Below the pieces are notes generated by a model, which did not search any database, had not been told where the DNA came from, and was given only the letters and a program-made list of their open reading frames with translations. The translations under genes and the position numbers were made by a program. From the NCBI RefSeq assembly GCF_003268635.1, contig NZ_CP029639.1, positions 5,602,001-5,666,000 on the forward strand: a stretch of 64,000 nucleotides of DNA, read 5' to 3'. The stretch comes from Paenibacillus sp. DCT19. GTDB lineage: Bacteria; Bacillota; Bacilli; Paenibacillales; Paenibacillaceae. Shown one piece after another: positions 49,671-58,837 of this stretch (the first letter of the stretch is position 1; each line of letters begins with the position of its first letter).

Positions 49671-50534
49671 TTATTGCGCAGGCTCTTCATTGAACCATTT
49701 TTTGAAAATAGTATTGTATGTGCCATCGTCCTTCATGCCTTTGAGCGCATCGTTCAGTGCAGCCACCAGTTCCGGGTTGTCTTTACGAACCGCGATTCCG
49801 GCTTGGTCGCTCTTGATTGGTTCGCCTACAGCTTTGATCTTGAACCCATTCGCATCGACAATAGGTTTGAGCGCATACAAGTTGTTGATTGTTGCATCAA
49901 TACGACCTGCATCCAGGTCTTTCAGTGATGAGATGACATCGTCATACGTTTTGATCGTGAAATCGCCAACTTTGGGCAGCACTTCATTACGCAGATATGT
50001 TTCATCGTTTGTACCAAGACCTACACCAATCGTTTTACCTTTGAAATCCTCTAACGTCGTAATATCGCTGTTATCTTCTTTTACAATGATTTTCACGGAG
50101 TTGGTAATGTACGGATCACTGAAATCCAGTGCCTTTTTGCGTTCATCGGTGATCGTCATTTGGCTAATGATCGCGTCCAGCTTTTTGGATTGCAGACTTG
50201 GTGTCAGCCCAGAGAACTCTTGGGATATAAATTCAACCTCGACTCCCAGACGCTTCGCTACCTCACGTGCGATATCCGCATCGAAGCCGTCCATTTCTTT
50301 CTTATCATTCAGGAAGTTGTACGGACGATACGTTCCCATCATCCCTACTTTAATAACGCCAGCCGACTTGATCTGTTCCAGTTCATTGCTCGCTGGTGCC
50401 GCAGCATTTCCATCATTATCTGTTGTTGCTTTGCTGCCGCAAGCGCTTAGTACCAGCACGGTAATCAGAAGCAACGCGGTTAGCGTCCAGCCTTTGCGAG
50501 TTTTGTTCTTACGAATGTTCAATCCAGTATTCAT
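49671..50534 (-). CDS. amino-acid ABC transporter substrate-binding lipoprotein
   Basis: The 287-residue protein has a basic N-terminus, a hydrophobic core and lipobox LSAC, then an SBP_bac_3 fold (GVIKVGMMGTYRPYNFLND, MDGFDADIAREVAKRLG, DAIISQMTITDERKKALDFSDPY). It captures a polar amino acid, perhaps cystine or a glutamine-like ligand. It is the first gene of the three-gene transporter operon. Confidence 0.93.
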   Translation of the reverse strand: MNTGLNIRKNKTRKGWTLTALLLITVLVLSACGSKATTDNDGNAAAPASNELEQIKSAGVIKVGMMGTYRPYNFLNDKKEMDGFDADIAREVAKRLGVEVEFISQEFSGLTPSLQSKKLDAIISQMTITDERKKALDFSDPYITNSVKIIVKEDNSDITTLEDFKGKTIGVGLGTNDETYLRNEVLPKVGDFTIKTYDDVISSLKDLDAGRIDATINNLYALKPIVDANGFKIKAVGEPIKSDQAGIAVRKDNPELVAALNDALKGMKDDGTYNTIFKKWFNEEPAQ

Positions 50535-50733
50535 GTTGTGTTCTTCCTCTCAAGTCGTTATGTGGTTGTGCATACAGAAGCATGTTATATGTGGTACCTA
50601 ATGCAGATCGATACAGTAGTTATCCCCATTATTCCCTGCTCGTGGCTGAAACATGTGGTAGGGCGTACTTCTATTTTCCCATTCCTATGCTCATCCTTAT
50701 TTCAAAATAAATGCTTCGGAATCAGGCAATACT

Positions 50734-51366
50734 TCATGTGCCTAACAATCCGTAAAATTCAAAGCTTGCTGCCTCCGCCGCGAGCGACGATGCTGTCATG
50801 GAAGAGAACTCGTTGTGCAGATCCTCTGAACCAAATAACCAACGCGTGATCATGCCTTCAATCATGCTGACAAGCAATGCTGCTCTGAGCGGAATATCCA
50901 TCGATTTTGGCAACATTCCCAGCTCCATGGCTCTCTCCATGTTGTGACGAAATGCCGTTTCCACCGCATTGCGTGTCTCCTCCACCAGACGGCGAACTGC
51001 ATCTTCGGTAACGATGCCTTTGAGGAGCAACTCCATGAAGTAACGATTGTTTGCGGCAAAAGAGAACAAATCGGTAAACAGTCGTTCCGAAGCCTTCACC
51101 ATATCTTCTACCGTCCCGGCATCCTTGCGGTATCCTTGTCCAATCGCTTCAAGAAGTTTCTCTCGGCCTGTAAGTACAATCTCGGAAGCGATGGCTTCCT
51201 TGCTTTTGAAGTGCCAATAAAAGGTTCCCTGAGCGACACCCGCTTCCCGAACAATATCGGAAATTTTGGTCTGATGATAACCCTGCGTTGCAAAACGCTC
51301 TAGTGCTATGCGTATAATCTGGTTCCGGCGGTCTTCGCCAGGTTCCAAAGTGTTACCTTTACTCAT
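50734..51366 (-). CDS. TetR-family transcriptional regulator
   Basis: The 210-residue protein has an N-terminal helix-turn-helix (ALERFATQGYHQTKISDIVREAGVAQGTFYWHFKSKEAI) and an all-helical ligand domain. GGGAGGG lies eight bases before the ATG. It is divergent from uppP, so it may control itself and a neighbour. The ligand is unknown. Confidence 0.92.
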   Translation of the reverse strand: MSKGNTLEPGEDRRNQIIRIALERFATQGYHQTKISDIVREAGVAQGTFYWHFKSKEAIASEIVLTGREKLLEAIGQGYRKDAGTVEDMVKASERLFTDLFSFAANNRYFMELLLKGIVTEDAVRRLVEETRNAVETAFRHNMERAMELGMLPKSMDIPLRAALLVSMIEGMITRWLFGSEDLHNEFSSMTASSLAAEAASFEFYGLLGT

Positions 51367-51382
51367 ACGTTCAACCCTCCCG

Positions 51383-51404
51383 ATTGATCAGTCAGTCAGT
51401 TAAT
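51383..51404. promoter_or_regulatory. candidate TetR-type operator
   Basis: The segment has GTCAGTCAGT repeats inside an imperfect inverted repeat, ATTGATCAGTC facing AGTCAGTTAAT in overlapping arms. It lies 17 bases upstream of the TetR-family start. Confidence 0.4.
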
Positions 51405-51581
51405 GTATATCCTATGGGATAACTAGGTTTTTGTCAATATAGTTTTAAACAATAGATTCATGAGAGAAGTTGAAGTTGTATGCATTTCTGATCATAATAG
51501 AGCATAGCCATGTTCTAGAGGACAGGCATTGTGTAGCAGGGCAGCTCACTTCTGCCATCTGCATTTCAAGGAGGAAGAGAA

Positions 51582-52391
51582 TTGGACTTTATATCATCTA
51601 TTATTATGGGCATCATCGAGGGTTTGACTGAGTTTTTGCCCGTGTCCTCAACAGGACACATGATTCTGACCGCCCACCTGCTGGGTTTATCGGAGGACAA
51701 CGAGTCAGTCAAAACGTTTGAGGTGGTTGTTCAACTCGGAGCTGTACTTGCAGTCGTGGTGTTGTACTGGAACAAGTTTATCGACATGTTCCGCTTCACT
51801 GGGGGAAAACGTAGTTATTCCCGCCGTCTAAACCTTGGACACATTTTTCTCGCTATGGTTCCTGCTGTAGTCATTGGACTTGTCTTCCGGGATTGGATCA
51901 AAGCACATTTATTCGGCCCTGAGACGGTACTGTACAGCCTTGTCATTGGGGGCGTTCTGATGATTGTAGCTGAACGCTGGAGCCACCGTAGTGAGCGCAT
52001 CACTACCCATGATGTAGACGATATTTCGTATAAACAAGCTTTTGTAGTCGGGCTATTTCAGATTTTGGCGCTGTGGCCTGGTTTCTCCCGTTCCGGCTCC
52101 ACGATCTCTGGTGGCCTATTCGCAGGGATTAGCCGCGTAGCTGCTGCCGAATTTACGTTCCTGGTATCCGTGCCAATCATGATTGGTGCTACAGGGTATG
52201 ATTTATACAAAAGTATCGATCACTTGAACGGCAGTGACTTCCCGATCTTCGCTATCGGTTTTATCGCAGCCTTCATCGTTGCGATGCTTGCCATCAAAAC
52301 ATTCCTGTCCATTCTGAAACGTCTCAGTCTTACGGTGTTTGCGGTCTACCGCTTCGTTCTAGCAGCCGTATTCTTTATCATTCTCATGTAA
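51582..52391 (+). CDS. uppP: undecaprenyl-diphosphatase
   Basis: The start is TTG at 51582, with AGGAGG seven bases upstream. The 269-residue membrane protein has the BacA/UppP motifs EGLTEFLPVSSTGHMIL and LWPGFSRSGSTISGG and about eight helices. It recycles the lipid carrier for cell-wall synthesis by removing a phosphate from undecaprenyl diphosphate, and it gives some bacitracin tolerance. Confidence 0.95.
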   Translation: MDFISSIIMGIIEGLTEFLPVSSTGHMILTAHLLGLSEDNESVKTFEVVVQLGAVLAVVVLYWNKFIDMFRFTGGKRSYSRRLNLGHIFLAMVPAVVIGLVFRDWIKAHLFGPETVLYSLVIGGVLMIVAERWSHRSERITTHDVDDISYKQAFVVGLFQILALWPGFSRSGSTISGGLFAGISRVAAAEFTFLVSVPIMIGATGYDLYKSIDHLNGSDFPIFAIGFIAAFIVAMLAIKTFLSILKRLSLTVFAVYRFVLAAVFFIILM

Positions 52392-52415
52392 AGTCAAATA
52401 TCGTAGCGCAATATA

Positions 52416-52460
52416 AATGGCGGTCTCACGTTCCTCTGGAACGGAGCCGCCATTTTATTT
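52416..52460 (+). terminator. terminator of uppP
   Basis: The stem AATGGCGG/CCGCCATT, with an inner CGTTCC/GGAACG pair, is followed by T-rich sequence. Confidence 0.85.
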
Positions 52461-52553
52461 ATGTGTTACATGTGCTCTGTGCTAAATCCAATAAATCGAG
52501 TCCTATGTATAGATGACATAGAGGCTTTTTTTACTTTGGGTAAACCTATATAT

Positions 52554-52736
52554 CTAGTACCACTGCTTCACTTGAATTTCTCTTAATTTCTTCCGATATC
52601 TCATCTGCTCAATCAAATTATATCTATTCTGCTTCTGCTCCTCCAGCCGCCTTCTCACTCCTCGCATCAATAATTGATATCTTAGTTCATCATTACGACT
52701 CAGTTGATGCATTTCTTGAAAAATAGCTTTGCTCAT
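52554..52736 (-). CDS. short charged helical ORF, possible remnant
   Basis: The 60 residues (MSKAIFQEMHQLSRNDELRY and following) are rich in Arg, Gln and Glu and strongly helical. EMHQLSRNDELRYQLL resembles the C-terminal region of Rpn/PD-(D/E)XK transposase-type proteins, so it may be a fragment of one. A weak purine-rich site precedes the ATG. It could also be non-coding. Confidence 0.35.
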   Translation of the reverse strand: MSKAIFQEMHQLSRNDELRYQLLMRGVRRRLEEQKQNRYNLIEQMRYRKKLREIQVKQWY

Positions 52737-52875
52737 AGTAATCTCTGTTCACTCCAGTATTAAATTTACTACATGAGTTGAACCTGTGTTCAGCTTATGT
52801 CGCATTAACATTGTACTGCTAGGGTCTAAACAAATTCTGAACACCAATAGAAAGTTATGAATTGGAGTAGGACAT

Positions 52876-52915
52876 TAAAAAAACACCTTCAAATCATGGG
52901 TATGATTGAAGGTGT
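52876..52915 (-). terminator. terminator of the thioredoxin-like gene
   Basis: The stem ACACCTTCAATCAT/ATGATTTGAAGGTGT is followed by a T run on the minus strand. Confidence 0.88.
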
Positions 52916-52959
52916 CTATGTTGGCTTAGATTCGTTTAGAACCAAACGCTACGTTTTAG

Positions 52960-53286
52960 TTAAACTTTGGATTCCAACGTAGTCAGATATTCCGAGATTT
53001 GAGCAGGCGTCTTTGCCCATTTGCTGTGCAGATGCGCGATTTTCTTGCCATTTTGGAAAACAAGCAAGCTTGGAATCCCACGTACACCATTTTCCTCAGC
53101 TAACGGCTGTAATTCTTCCGCATCCATAGCATAGAACGTTTTGTCGGCATGCTGGTCAATTACATCTCCGATAAAGCGATCCAGGTTTTTGCAGTCTACG
53201 CACCACGTCGTATCGAATTTAATAACCGTCAGGCCGTCGGAGTTAATGGTGTCACGATATTGTTGTTCACTTTGAATTCTTTCCAT
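52960..53286 (-). CDS. thioredoxin-family protein
   Basis: The 108-residue thioredoxin fold has active site WCVDC (Cys29, Cys32) in place of the usual WCGPC, and the cis-proline motif VRGIPSLLVFQNGK. It is probably a cytoplasmic thiol reductase. The changed dipeptide between the cysteines should alter its redox potential compared with TrxA. Confidence 0.9.
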   Translation of the reverse strand: MERIQSEQQYRDTINSDGLTVIKFDTTWCVDCKNLDRFIGDVIDQHADKTFYAMDAEELQPLAEENGVRGIPSLLVFQNGKKIAHLHSKWAKTPAQISEYLTTLESKV

Positions 53287-53416
53287 AGGTGTCCTCTCCC
53301 TTGTCTATTTATGTTCAGCCACAACAGTATTATGCGCAGTTGAACCGGATAGTACATTTTTTAACTTTATTTCATTGTACCTTGATTGGTTACATTTGAA
53401 AATAGGACTTCTCGTC

Positions 53417-54325
53417 TCAGCGGTGCTGCTTATACAGGTTAGCCGGATTCGACTCCTTAATTTGTTGGATCTCTGCCGTTGTGAGTGGTGCTGATGCTGA
53501 AGCAGCGATATTATGCAGCAATTGTTCTCTAGAACTTGCTCCGGGTACAACTGCAGCTACGGCTGGATGAGACAGGGCATAACGAATTGCCGTTTGGGTC
53601 AAGCTGCGTCCATCTGTCACGTAACGTCCCAGCGTTTCCCGAATGCTGTGAAGCTCAGCCGGCGTATAGTCCAGATAGCCTTTATCAACTTTAGCTGTGC
53701 CAGAATCAACAAGCACGCCACTTGCCACTGGTCCACGGGCGATTACACTGATCCCCTTATGCTCCAATAACGGCAATACCTCTTCTTCCGCTCGGCGATC
53801 CACTAGGCTGTATTGATTCATGACACTTACGATCTGAGCTCTTCTCACATATTCCCGTATGACATTAGGTCGAATTGACGAAATGCCATAATAGCGAATG
53901 AGCCCCTCCTGCTTAAGTTCTTCAAAAGCCTCAATCGTCTCTTCCATTGGATCTTCAATGGTACCGCCATGCAATTGATACAGATCAATGTAGTCGGTCT
54001 GGAGACGTTTCAGACTGTCATGTACCGCTTGTTTGATATATGCCTTGGATGGATCCCATGCCCAACCTTCTTGACCCGGAATTCTGCGATTTCCCACCTT
54101 GGTAGCTACAATCACCTGATCCCGGCGTCCCTTGATGGCTTGTCCTACGATCTCTTCATTGCGGCCTGCATCATACAGATCCGCTGTATCCAGCAAATTC
54201 ACACCAAGATCCAGCGCTTCATGAATCAGGGCTACAGCAGGCTCCACATCAGTTCCAAGTGACATACATCCTAGACCAATCTCTCCCACCATCAGTTCGG
54301 ATGAACCTAGACGATTTTTTTTCAT
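53417..54325 (-). CDS. aldo/keto reductase
   Basis: ATG 54325 (MKKNRLGSSELMVGEIGLG) follows GAGGTG; an in-frame ATG at 54370 has no site. The 302-residue TIM-barrel protein shows the catalytic residues in LLDTADLYDAGRNEE (Asp, Tyr), VIVATKVGN (Lys) and IDLYQLHGG (His), and the NADPH-binding IPGASS-like VVPGASSREQL. The substrate is unknown. Confidence 0.92.
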   Translation of the reverse strand: MKKNRLGSSELMVGEIGLGCMSLGTDVEPAVALIHEALDLGVNLLDTADLYDAGRNEEIVGQAIKGRRDQVIVATKVGNRRIPGQEGWAWDPSKAYIKQAVHDSLKRLQTDYIDLYQLHGGTIEDPMEETIEAFEELKQEGLIRYYGISSIRPNVIREYVRRAQIVSVMNQYSLVDRRAEEEVLPLLEHKGISVIARGPVASGVLVDSGTAKVDKGYLDYTPAELHSIRETLGRYVTDGRSLTQTAIRYALSHPAVAAVVPGASSREQLLHNIAASASAPLTTAEIQQIKESNPANLYKQHR

Positions 54326-54550
54326 ATGTGCACCACCTCTCAACATTTCTGCAAGTATCCATTGTATCATTCTTCATTGCAAAAATCGCATCCTGCCCTT
54401 TGAAAAGTAACCATCTATATGTCGAGCTAAAGAATATTCACACTTGCCACTCCGATGACAGAATAACCTTTGATCCCTGTTATCGTGTAAATGTTTAGTT
54501 CAACATCTAGCTCAGCAACTAACGTCGAACAGAAAGTAAAGTGAACAGAC

Positions 54551-54579
54551 AAAAACCCGGACTAAGAAGCTCCGGGCTT
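54551..54579 (-). terminator. terminator of the 54-residue gene
   Basis: The stem AGCCCGGA/TCCGGGTT is followed by T bases on the minus strand, 25 bases after the stop codon. Confidence 0.75.
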
Positions 54580-54604
54580 GACATTGCATGTTAATTTGCT
54601 GGAT

Positions 54605-54769
54605 CTATTTAATATCGATACGTTGTGGTCTTTTGCCAGTAGACGAGCTTGAGCCTTTCATCATGCCTGAGACTGTCGAAAATAACTTATCCCTTGCCTG
54701 CTTGTTCCTCATCAGATACGTTACGCCTGCACCAATAGCTGTCATGATAATTCCTTTACGTTTAGACAT
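54605..54769 (-). CDS. small protein of 54 residues, unknown function
   Basis: ATG 54769 has AAAGGAGG eight bases upstream, an excellent ribosome site. The product starts MSKRKGIIMTAIGAGVTYLM and ends STGKRPQRIDIK. A hydrophobic stretch (about 7-20) is followed by a basic helix and a Ser-rich tail. It is similar in style to short YrzQ/DUF3918-like proteins, but I cannot assign it firmly. A terminator follows directly. Confidence 0.7.
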   Translation of the reverse strand: MSKRKGIIMTAIGAGVTYLMRNKQARDKLFSTVSGMMKGSSSSTGKRPQRIDIK

Positions 54770-55026
54770 GTGTTCTTCCTCCTTTTAGGATAAATGTACA
54801 TCGTGTCTTGTTTGAAATTTACCCGTTGTGCCGAATTCGAAACGTCCAGAATAAGCCATTGATTAAATAAAAAAAATACGTTGAATCTCTCTCCTGTGTC
54901 ACTTAAGACATAAATTATGCAAGTAGTTATATAGGCTAATCGAATGGGTATGATCCATAGCTTGTCCTGATCTAAAACCCAGCTAAAGTGTTATTTTATG
55001 AAATGAAGTTAATTCGATAAATGCAC

Positions 55027-55064
55027 AAAAAAGACCCCCACATATGAATGCAGGGGTCGTTTTG
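55027..55064 (-). terminator. terminator of gpmA
   Basis: The stem GACCCC/GGGGTC is extended by AAAAC/GTTTT-like bases and followed by a T run on the minus strand, next to the gpmA stop. Confidence 0.8.
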
Positions 55065-55068
55065 GACG

Positions 55069-55812
55069 TCAATCTGATGGTGTAGCCACATGAGTCATTT
55101 CTTCATGCTTATACGTTGAACCATCGGCTGTCAGGTAAAAGTGTCCGATCGGATGAAGATCCTCATCCAATTCGTAGACAAGCGGAATACCCGTTGGAAT
55201 ATTAAGTGCCATGACATCCGCCTCAGACATCTGATCTAAGTGCATAACCAATGAACGGAGCGTATTGCCATGAGCCGAGATAAGCACTCGTTTACCAGCC
55301 GATACAACCGGTTTGATCTCGTTGTCCCAATAATCCAGAACCCGCTTCGAGGTATCCAGCAAATTCTCCGTGCGAGGAATCGTACAGCCCAATCGGGCAT
55401 ACTTGTCCTGATCTTGTACGTACCGTTCATCCGTCTCATCTAGAGCCGGGGGCGACACGCTAATGGAGCGTCTCCACTCCATCACTTGATCTTCCCCGTA
55501 CTTGACTGCGGTCTGTTGTTTATTCAACCCTTGCAGAGCGCCATAGTGGCGTTCGTTCAGTTTCCATGTCTTCGTAATAGGAATCCACATGCGATCCATC
55601 TCATCTAATGCGATATCCAATGTTCGTATGGAACGTTTCAGTACAGAGGCATAAGCATAGTCAAAATCAAACCCCTGCTCCTTCAAGATCTTACCCGCCT
55701 TACGAGCTTCTCCGTACCCGTCTGTTGTCAGATCAACGTCCGTCCAGCCCGTAAAGCGATTCTCTACATTCCACATACTCTGTCCATGGCGAATCAATAC
55801 AACTCTATACAT
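55069..55812 (-). CDS. gpmA: 2,3-bisphosphoglycerate-dependent phosphoglycerate mutase
   Basis: The 247-residue protein has the phosphohistidine motif [19 protein letters not shown] (His9), [14 protein letters not shown] and [12 protein letters not shown], the standard dPGM sequence. It interconverts 3- and 2-phosphoglycerate in glycolysis. It is a single-gene unit with its own terminator. Confidence 0.95.
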   Translation of the reverse strand: MYRVVLIRHGQSMWNVENRFTGWTDVDLTTDGYGEARKAGKILKEQGFDFDYAYASVLKRSIRTLDIALDEMDRMWIPITKTWKLNERHYGALQGLNKQQTAVKYGEDQVMEWRRSISVSPPALDETDERYVQDQDKYARLGCTIPRTENLLDTSKRVLDYWDNEIKPVVSAGKRVLISAHGNTLRSLVMHLDQMSEADVMALNIPTGIPLVYELDEDLHPIGHFYLTADGSTYKHEEMTHVATPSD

Positions 55813-55895
55813 GACCGTGAACCTCCTTCCATGGAACCTTTACCCGCAAGTGCTATAGGATATTCTTTATCCTTCAATGAACATTGTTTATGACA

Positions 55896-56480
55896 TTAAT
55901 AGTATGGTGCCATCATCAGGTAGACTACAACACCCGTAGAGCTGACATACAGCCAGATCGGCATGGTCCAACGAGCAATTTTACGGTGCTTCTTCAATTG
56001 ATTCGTCCAGCCCCATACCAGGGTGAATAGAGCCAATGGCACGATCAACGCTGCCAGAATACTGTGCGTAATCAGGATGAAGAAATAAATGGAACGAATG
56101 ATGCCTTCTCCGCCATATTTTGAAGTTTCCGGGGAAAGGTAGTGGAATGACAAATACGTTACAAGGAATAACATGGTCGTCGAAAATGCAGCAATAATAA
56201 ACCGTTTGTGTAATTTCACATTTCGCTTGATAATGGCAATTAGTGCCGCTAACAAGAAGATGAAGGTGAAGCTGTTGAATACAGCATTAAAACGCGGCAG
56301 TATGGTAATATCAAAGTCGACACTTCCCTTATAGCCGATCGATGGCGCGAAGAACAACAATAAAATAATGACATTGGCGAGAATGGAAATGGTGATGATA
56401 ATACCTGCAAAATTTTTATTACTGGTCGGGGTAATTTGGTTCGATTGATTGCTCGGGTCCCCTTTGGCCTGTTTGCCCAA
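55896..56480 (-). CDS. DUF420 membrane protein (CtaM/YozB-like)
   Basis: The 194-residue protein has a polar N-terminus and five membrane helices with conserved histidines (LHKRFIIAAF, SFHYLSPETSKYGGEG, THSILAALIVPL, KHRKIARWTMPIWLYVSSTGVVVY). This matches the DUF420 family. Members such as CtaM of S. aureus are needed for heme-copper oxidase activity, so it may help assemble the qox oxidase encoded at 25-29 kb. Confidence 0.88.
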   Translation of the reverse strand: MGKQAKGDPSNQSNQITPTSNKNFAGIIITISILANVIILLLFFAPSIGYKGSVDFDITILPRFNAVFNSFTFIFLLAALIAIIKRNVKLHKRFIIAAFSTTMLFLVTYLSFHYLSPETSKYGGEGIIRSIYFFILITHSILAALIVPLALFTLVWGWTNQLKKHRKIARWTMPIWLYVSSTGVVVYLMMAPYY

Positions 56481-56636
56481 TGTAAAATCCTCCTCATATC
56501 CTAACTTCTATGTTCTATGTCATTATATCTCGGCATTTGTCGGCTGTTAAGTGACAACACTCTGAACAAAAATGTCCACCACATGATGTTATGGTGCCCC
56601 ATGCCGTAGATTCTAATGAATGCAGGGTGCTGCTTG

Positions 56637-56665
56637 TTTACCGTAGACTGTAATCCTGTTATAAT
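56637..56665 (+). promoter_or_regulatory. promoter of the cation/proton antiporter
   Basis: TTTACC (56637-56642) and a perfect TATAAT (56660-56665) are 17 bases apart. The implied leader of about 180 bases contains two hairpins. Confidence 0.6.
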
Positions 56666-56692
56666 TAATGTTATTAATCACATACGCGTTTA

Positions 56693-56781
56693 ACAAGGAG
56701 GAGCCTGTCACCAAGGCCCCTTCTTGTCTTCTAATGGCATGTCAGGGTGCGGTTATCACTGCCCTAACATGCCATTTTTTT
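56693..56781 (+). promoter_or_regulatory. leader RNA with hairpin and intrinsic terminator before the antiporter (candidate attenuator)
   Basis: A first hairpin pairs ACAAG with CTTGT, AGG with CCT and GCCT with AGGC (56693-56727). A second pairs ATGGCATGT and AGGG with CCCT and ACATGCCAT (56734-56775), then runs into seven T. It is a complete terminator in the sense direction, 71 bases upstream of the antiporter start. That is typical of riboswitch or attenuator control. No known aptamer class was recognised. Confidence 0.6.
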
Positions 56782-56852
56782 GTTTATACGCTGGTATGAA
56801 GCCGCCTTGGTGAGGCAACCTATAAATGCTATTGTCGGAGAGGAGTACATGT

Positions 56853-58043
56853 ATGGAATTTATTTTATCTCTTGCTTTGATTCTAATTTTCACCAAACTC
56901 GCGGGTCACATATCCGTAAGGCTAGGTCAACCATCGGTGCTCGGGAAATTAATCGTCGGTGTTATCCTTGGACCTGCTCTGCTGAACTGGGTACCCAAAT
57001 CCGATTTCATCCACTATATGGCCGAGATCGGAGTACTATTATTGATGTTCATCGCAGGCTTGGAGACGGATCTAGATCAATTGAAGAAAAATTGGAAGTC
57101 GGCATTTGCAGTTGCTGTAGGTGGAGTAATCCTTCCTTTTATCGGTGGTTATGGAGCGGCTGTTGGTTTTGGCATGTCCCAGACCCATGCTCTGTTCTTC
57201 GGACTTCTGTTCTGTGCTACCTCGGTGAGTATTTCGGTGCAAACGTTGAAGGACATGAATCAGCTCAGTTCACGTGAAGGAACGACGATTCTGGGAGCAG
57301 CTGTTGTAGATGATGTACTGGTTGTTGTGTTATTGGCTGTCATGATGAGCTTGCTTGGAACAGGTGCGGGGGACATTTCAATTGGTCTACTTATTGGTAA
57401 GAAGTTATTGTTCTTCGTAATGATCATCGCTGCCGGATGGTTCCTGGTTCCACGAATTATGAAGTGGATGGAACCGCTCAAGGTAACCGAAACCGTCATT
57501 ACAGCAGGGCTAATCATCTGTTTCGGATTCTCCTACTTTGCAGAATGGATGGGCGTTGCTGGTATCATCGGTGCATTCGCTGCTGGAATCGCTATTTCCC
57601 AAACAAGCTTCAAGCATGAAGTGGAGACCAAGCTAGAACCGATTGCTTACGGTATTTTTGTTCCTGTATTCTTCGTGAGTATTGGGCTGAATGTACAATT
57701 TGACGGAGTTGGCTCCCAAATTGGGTTTATTGTCGTAATCAGTTTGATCGCCATTGTAACGAAGCTGCTCGGCGGTGGAGCTGGTGCTCTGCTCACTGGG
57801 TTTGATCGCAAGTCGTCCCTAGCTATAGGTTCAGGTATGATATCTCGGGGAGAAGTTGCACTTATTATTGCTTCAACAGGGCTTGCTTCTGGGCTGCTGG
57901 ATTCCAAGTATTTCACCAGTGTTGTAATTATGGTTATTATTACGACCTTGGTGACGCCACCACTGCTCAAAATCACGTTTAGTCGCAAAAAGGGCGAACG
58001 CCGGATTGAACAGGAGATTCAAGATCCCAATATTTCTGGATAA
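56853..58043 (+). CDS. cation:proton antiporter (CPA2 family)
   Basis: ATG 56853 has GAGGAG seven bases upstream. The 396-residue protein has about 12 hydrophobic helices and CPA2 motifs: LGQPSVLGKLIVGVILGP, MFIAGLETD, ATSVSISVQTL, the paired aspartates of GAAVVDDVLVVVLLA, and SIGLNV. It exchanges Na+ or K+ for H+ across the membrane. There is no C-terminal TrkA-type domain, so it is closer to the short NapA/GerN-like type. Its leader carries a terminator. Confidence 0.92.
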   Translation: MEFILSLALILIFTKLAGHISVRLGQPSVLGKLIVGVILGPALLNWVPKSDFIHYMAEIGVLLLMFIAGLETDLDQLKKNWKSAFAVAVGGVILPFIGGYGAAVGFGMSQTHALFFGLLFCATSVSISVQTLKDMNQLSSREGTTILGAAVVDDVLVVVLLAVMMSLLGTGAGDISIGLLIGKKLLFFVMIIAAGWFLVPRIMKWMEPLKVTETVITAGLIICFGFSYFAEWMGVAGIIGAFAAGIAISQTSFKHEVETKLEPIAYGIFVPVFFVSIGLNVQFDGVGSQIGFIVVISLIAIVTKLLGGGAGALLTGFDRKSSLAIGSGMISRGEVALIIASTGLASGLLDSKYFTSVVIMVIITTLVTPPLLKITFSRKKGERRIEQEIQDPNISG

Positions 58044-58143
58044 ACGATTGAGTCTTGATCGGGGCACCACATACGCTGGGAACAGCAAGGTTGCTTAAGT
58101 TTACATTTTAATTAATTTAAGCTGTCATTTATTAATAACAATT

Positions 58144-58192
58144 AAAAAACACGCTCTCCTTAATTACAAGTTAAGGTTTGAGCGTGTTTTTT
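58144..58192. terminator. bidirectional terminator between the antiporter and the nucleotidyltransferase
   Basis: AAAAAACACGCTC and GAGCGTGTTTTTT form the stem, with an inner CCTTAA/TTAAGG hairpin and T runs on both strands. Confidence 0.88.
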
Positions 58193-58237
58193 ATTTTCAA
58201 TTTTATAAAAAACTTTATCAAAGAAATACATCATTAT

Positions 58238-58837
58238 TTAGAATAATTTATCAAGGTTTCGCCTATAACGTTTAACTGTTCTTTGAAATTTCTCTAGCGT
58301 CTGAAGAACTTCTTGTTCATGAGCAAACTTATGAATATATGACCAGTCAATGCTATCGTATAAAGCTCCCATCAACCTAAGTGCCCATTCTTTGGAACCC
58401 GTATCATTAGTAGAAACATGAGAATTGATTCGATCTAATATAAGATCTTCAACACCTAGAATATAGACAGGATAGTTTTCCCATACTTCATGAACTGTTA
58501 TTTTTTCTGGACTACCAGCTAAATTTCCTGAAGGAAATTCTACGAGAACATCAAGATCATTATTGTAATAATCTTTACCAAATTTATTAAATTTCAATTC
58601 TAACATGTATGGTTGTACATCAACATACGACAACAAAATTAAATCAGTGTCATTTGTGGCATACAGCCCTTGAGAATAGATAGCTACAGCTGATCCACCT
58701 ACTATTACGGGAACGGTACCATGCTCTTCTTCAATCATTTTTGTTAGAATAGCTACTATCTTTAATCTACGTTCAAACAGATCATGAGTTGCTTTTGTAG
58801 CCTCATACAGATATTCTAAATTTCTCAACTTGATCAC
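58238..58837 (-). CDS. nucleotidyltransferase-fold protein (MNT/AbiEii-like, DUF6036-like)
   Basis: The 199-residue protein shows a nucleotidyltransferase core: VIVGGSAVAIYSQGL (47-50 GGSA), then TNDTDLIL (Asp63, Asp65) and a later NNDLDVLVEF (Asp94/96). The rest is helical. GTG 58837 is used; TTG 58828 after AGGTG is an alternative start. Relatives act as toxins, antitoxins or RNA/protein-modifying enzymes. Its start overlaps the end of the small upstream gene by 35 bases. Base composition is clearly AT-richer than the flanks, which suggests transfer. Confidence 0.75.
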   Translation of the reverse strand: MIKLRNLEYLYEATKATHDLFERRLKIVAILTKMIEEEHGTVPVIVGGSAVAIYSQGLYATNDTDLILLSYVDVQPYMLELKFNKFGKDYYNNDLDVLVEFPSGNLAGSPEKITVHEVWENYPVYILGVEDLILDRINSHVSTNDTGSKEWALRLMGALYDSIDWSYIHKFAHEQEVLQTLEKFQRTVKRYRRNLDKLF

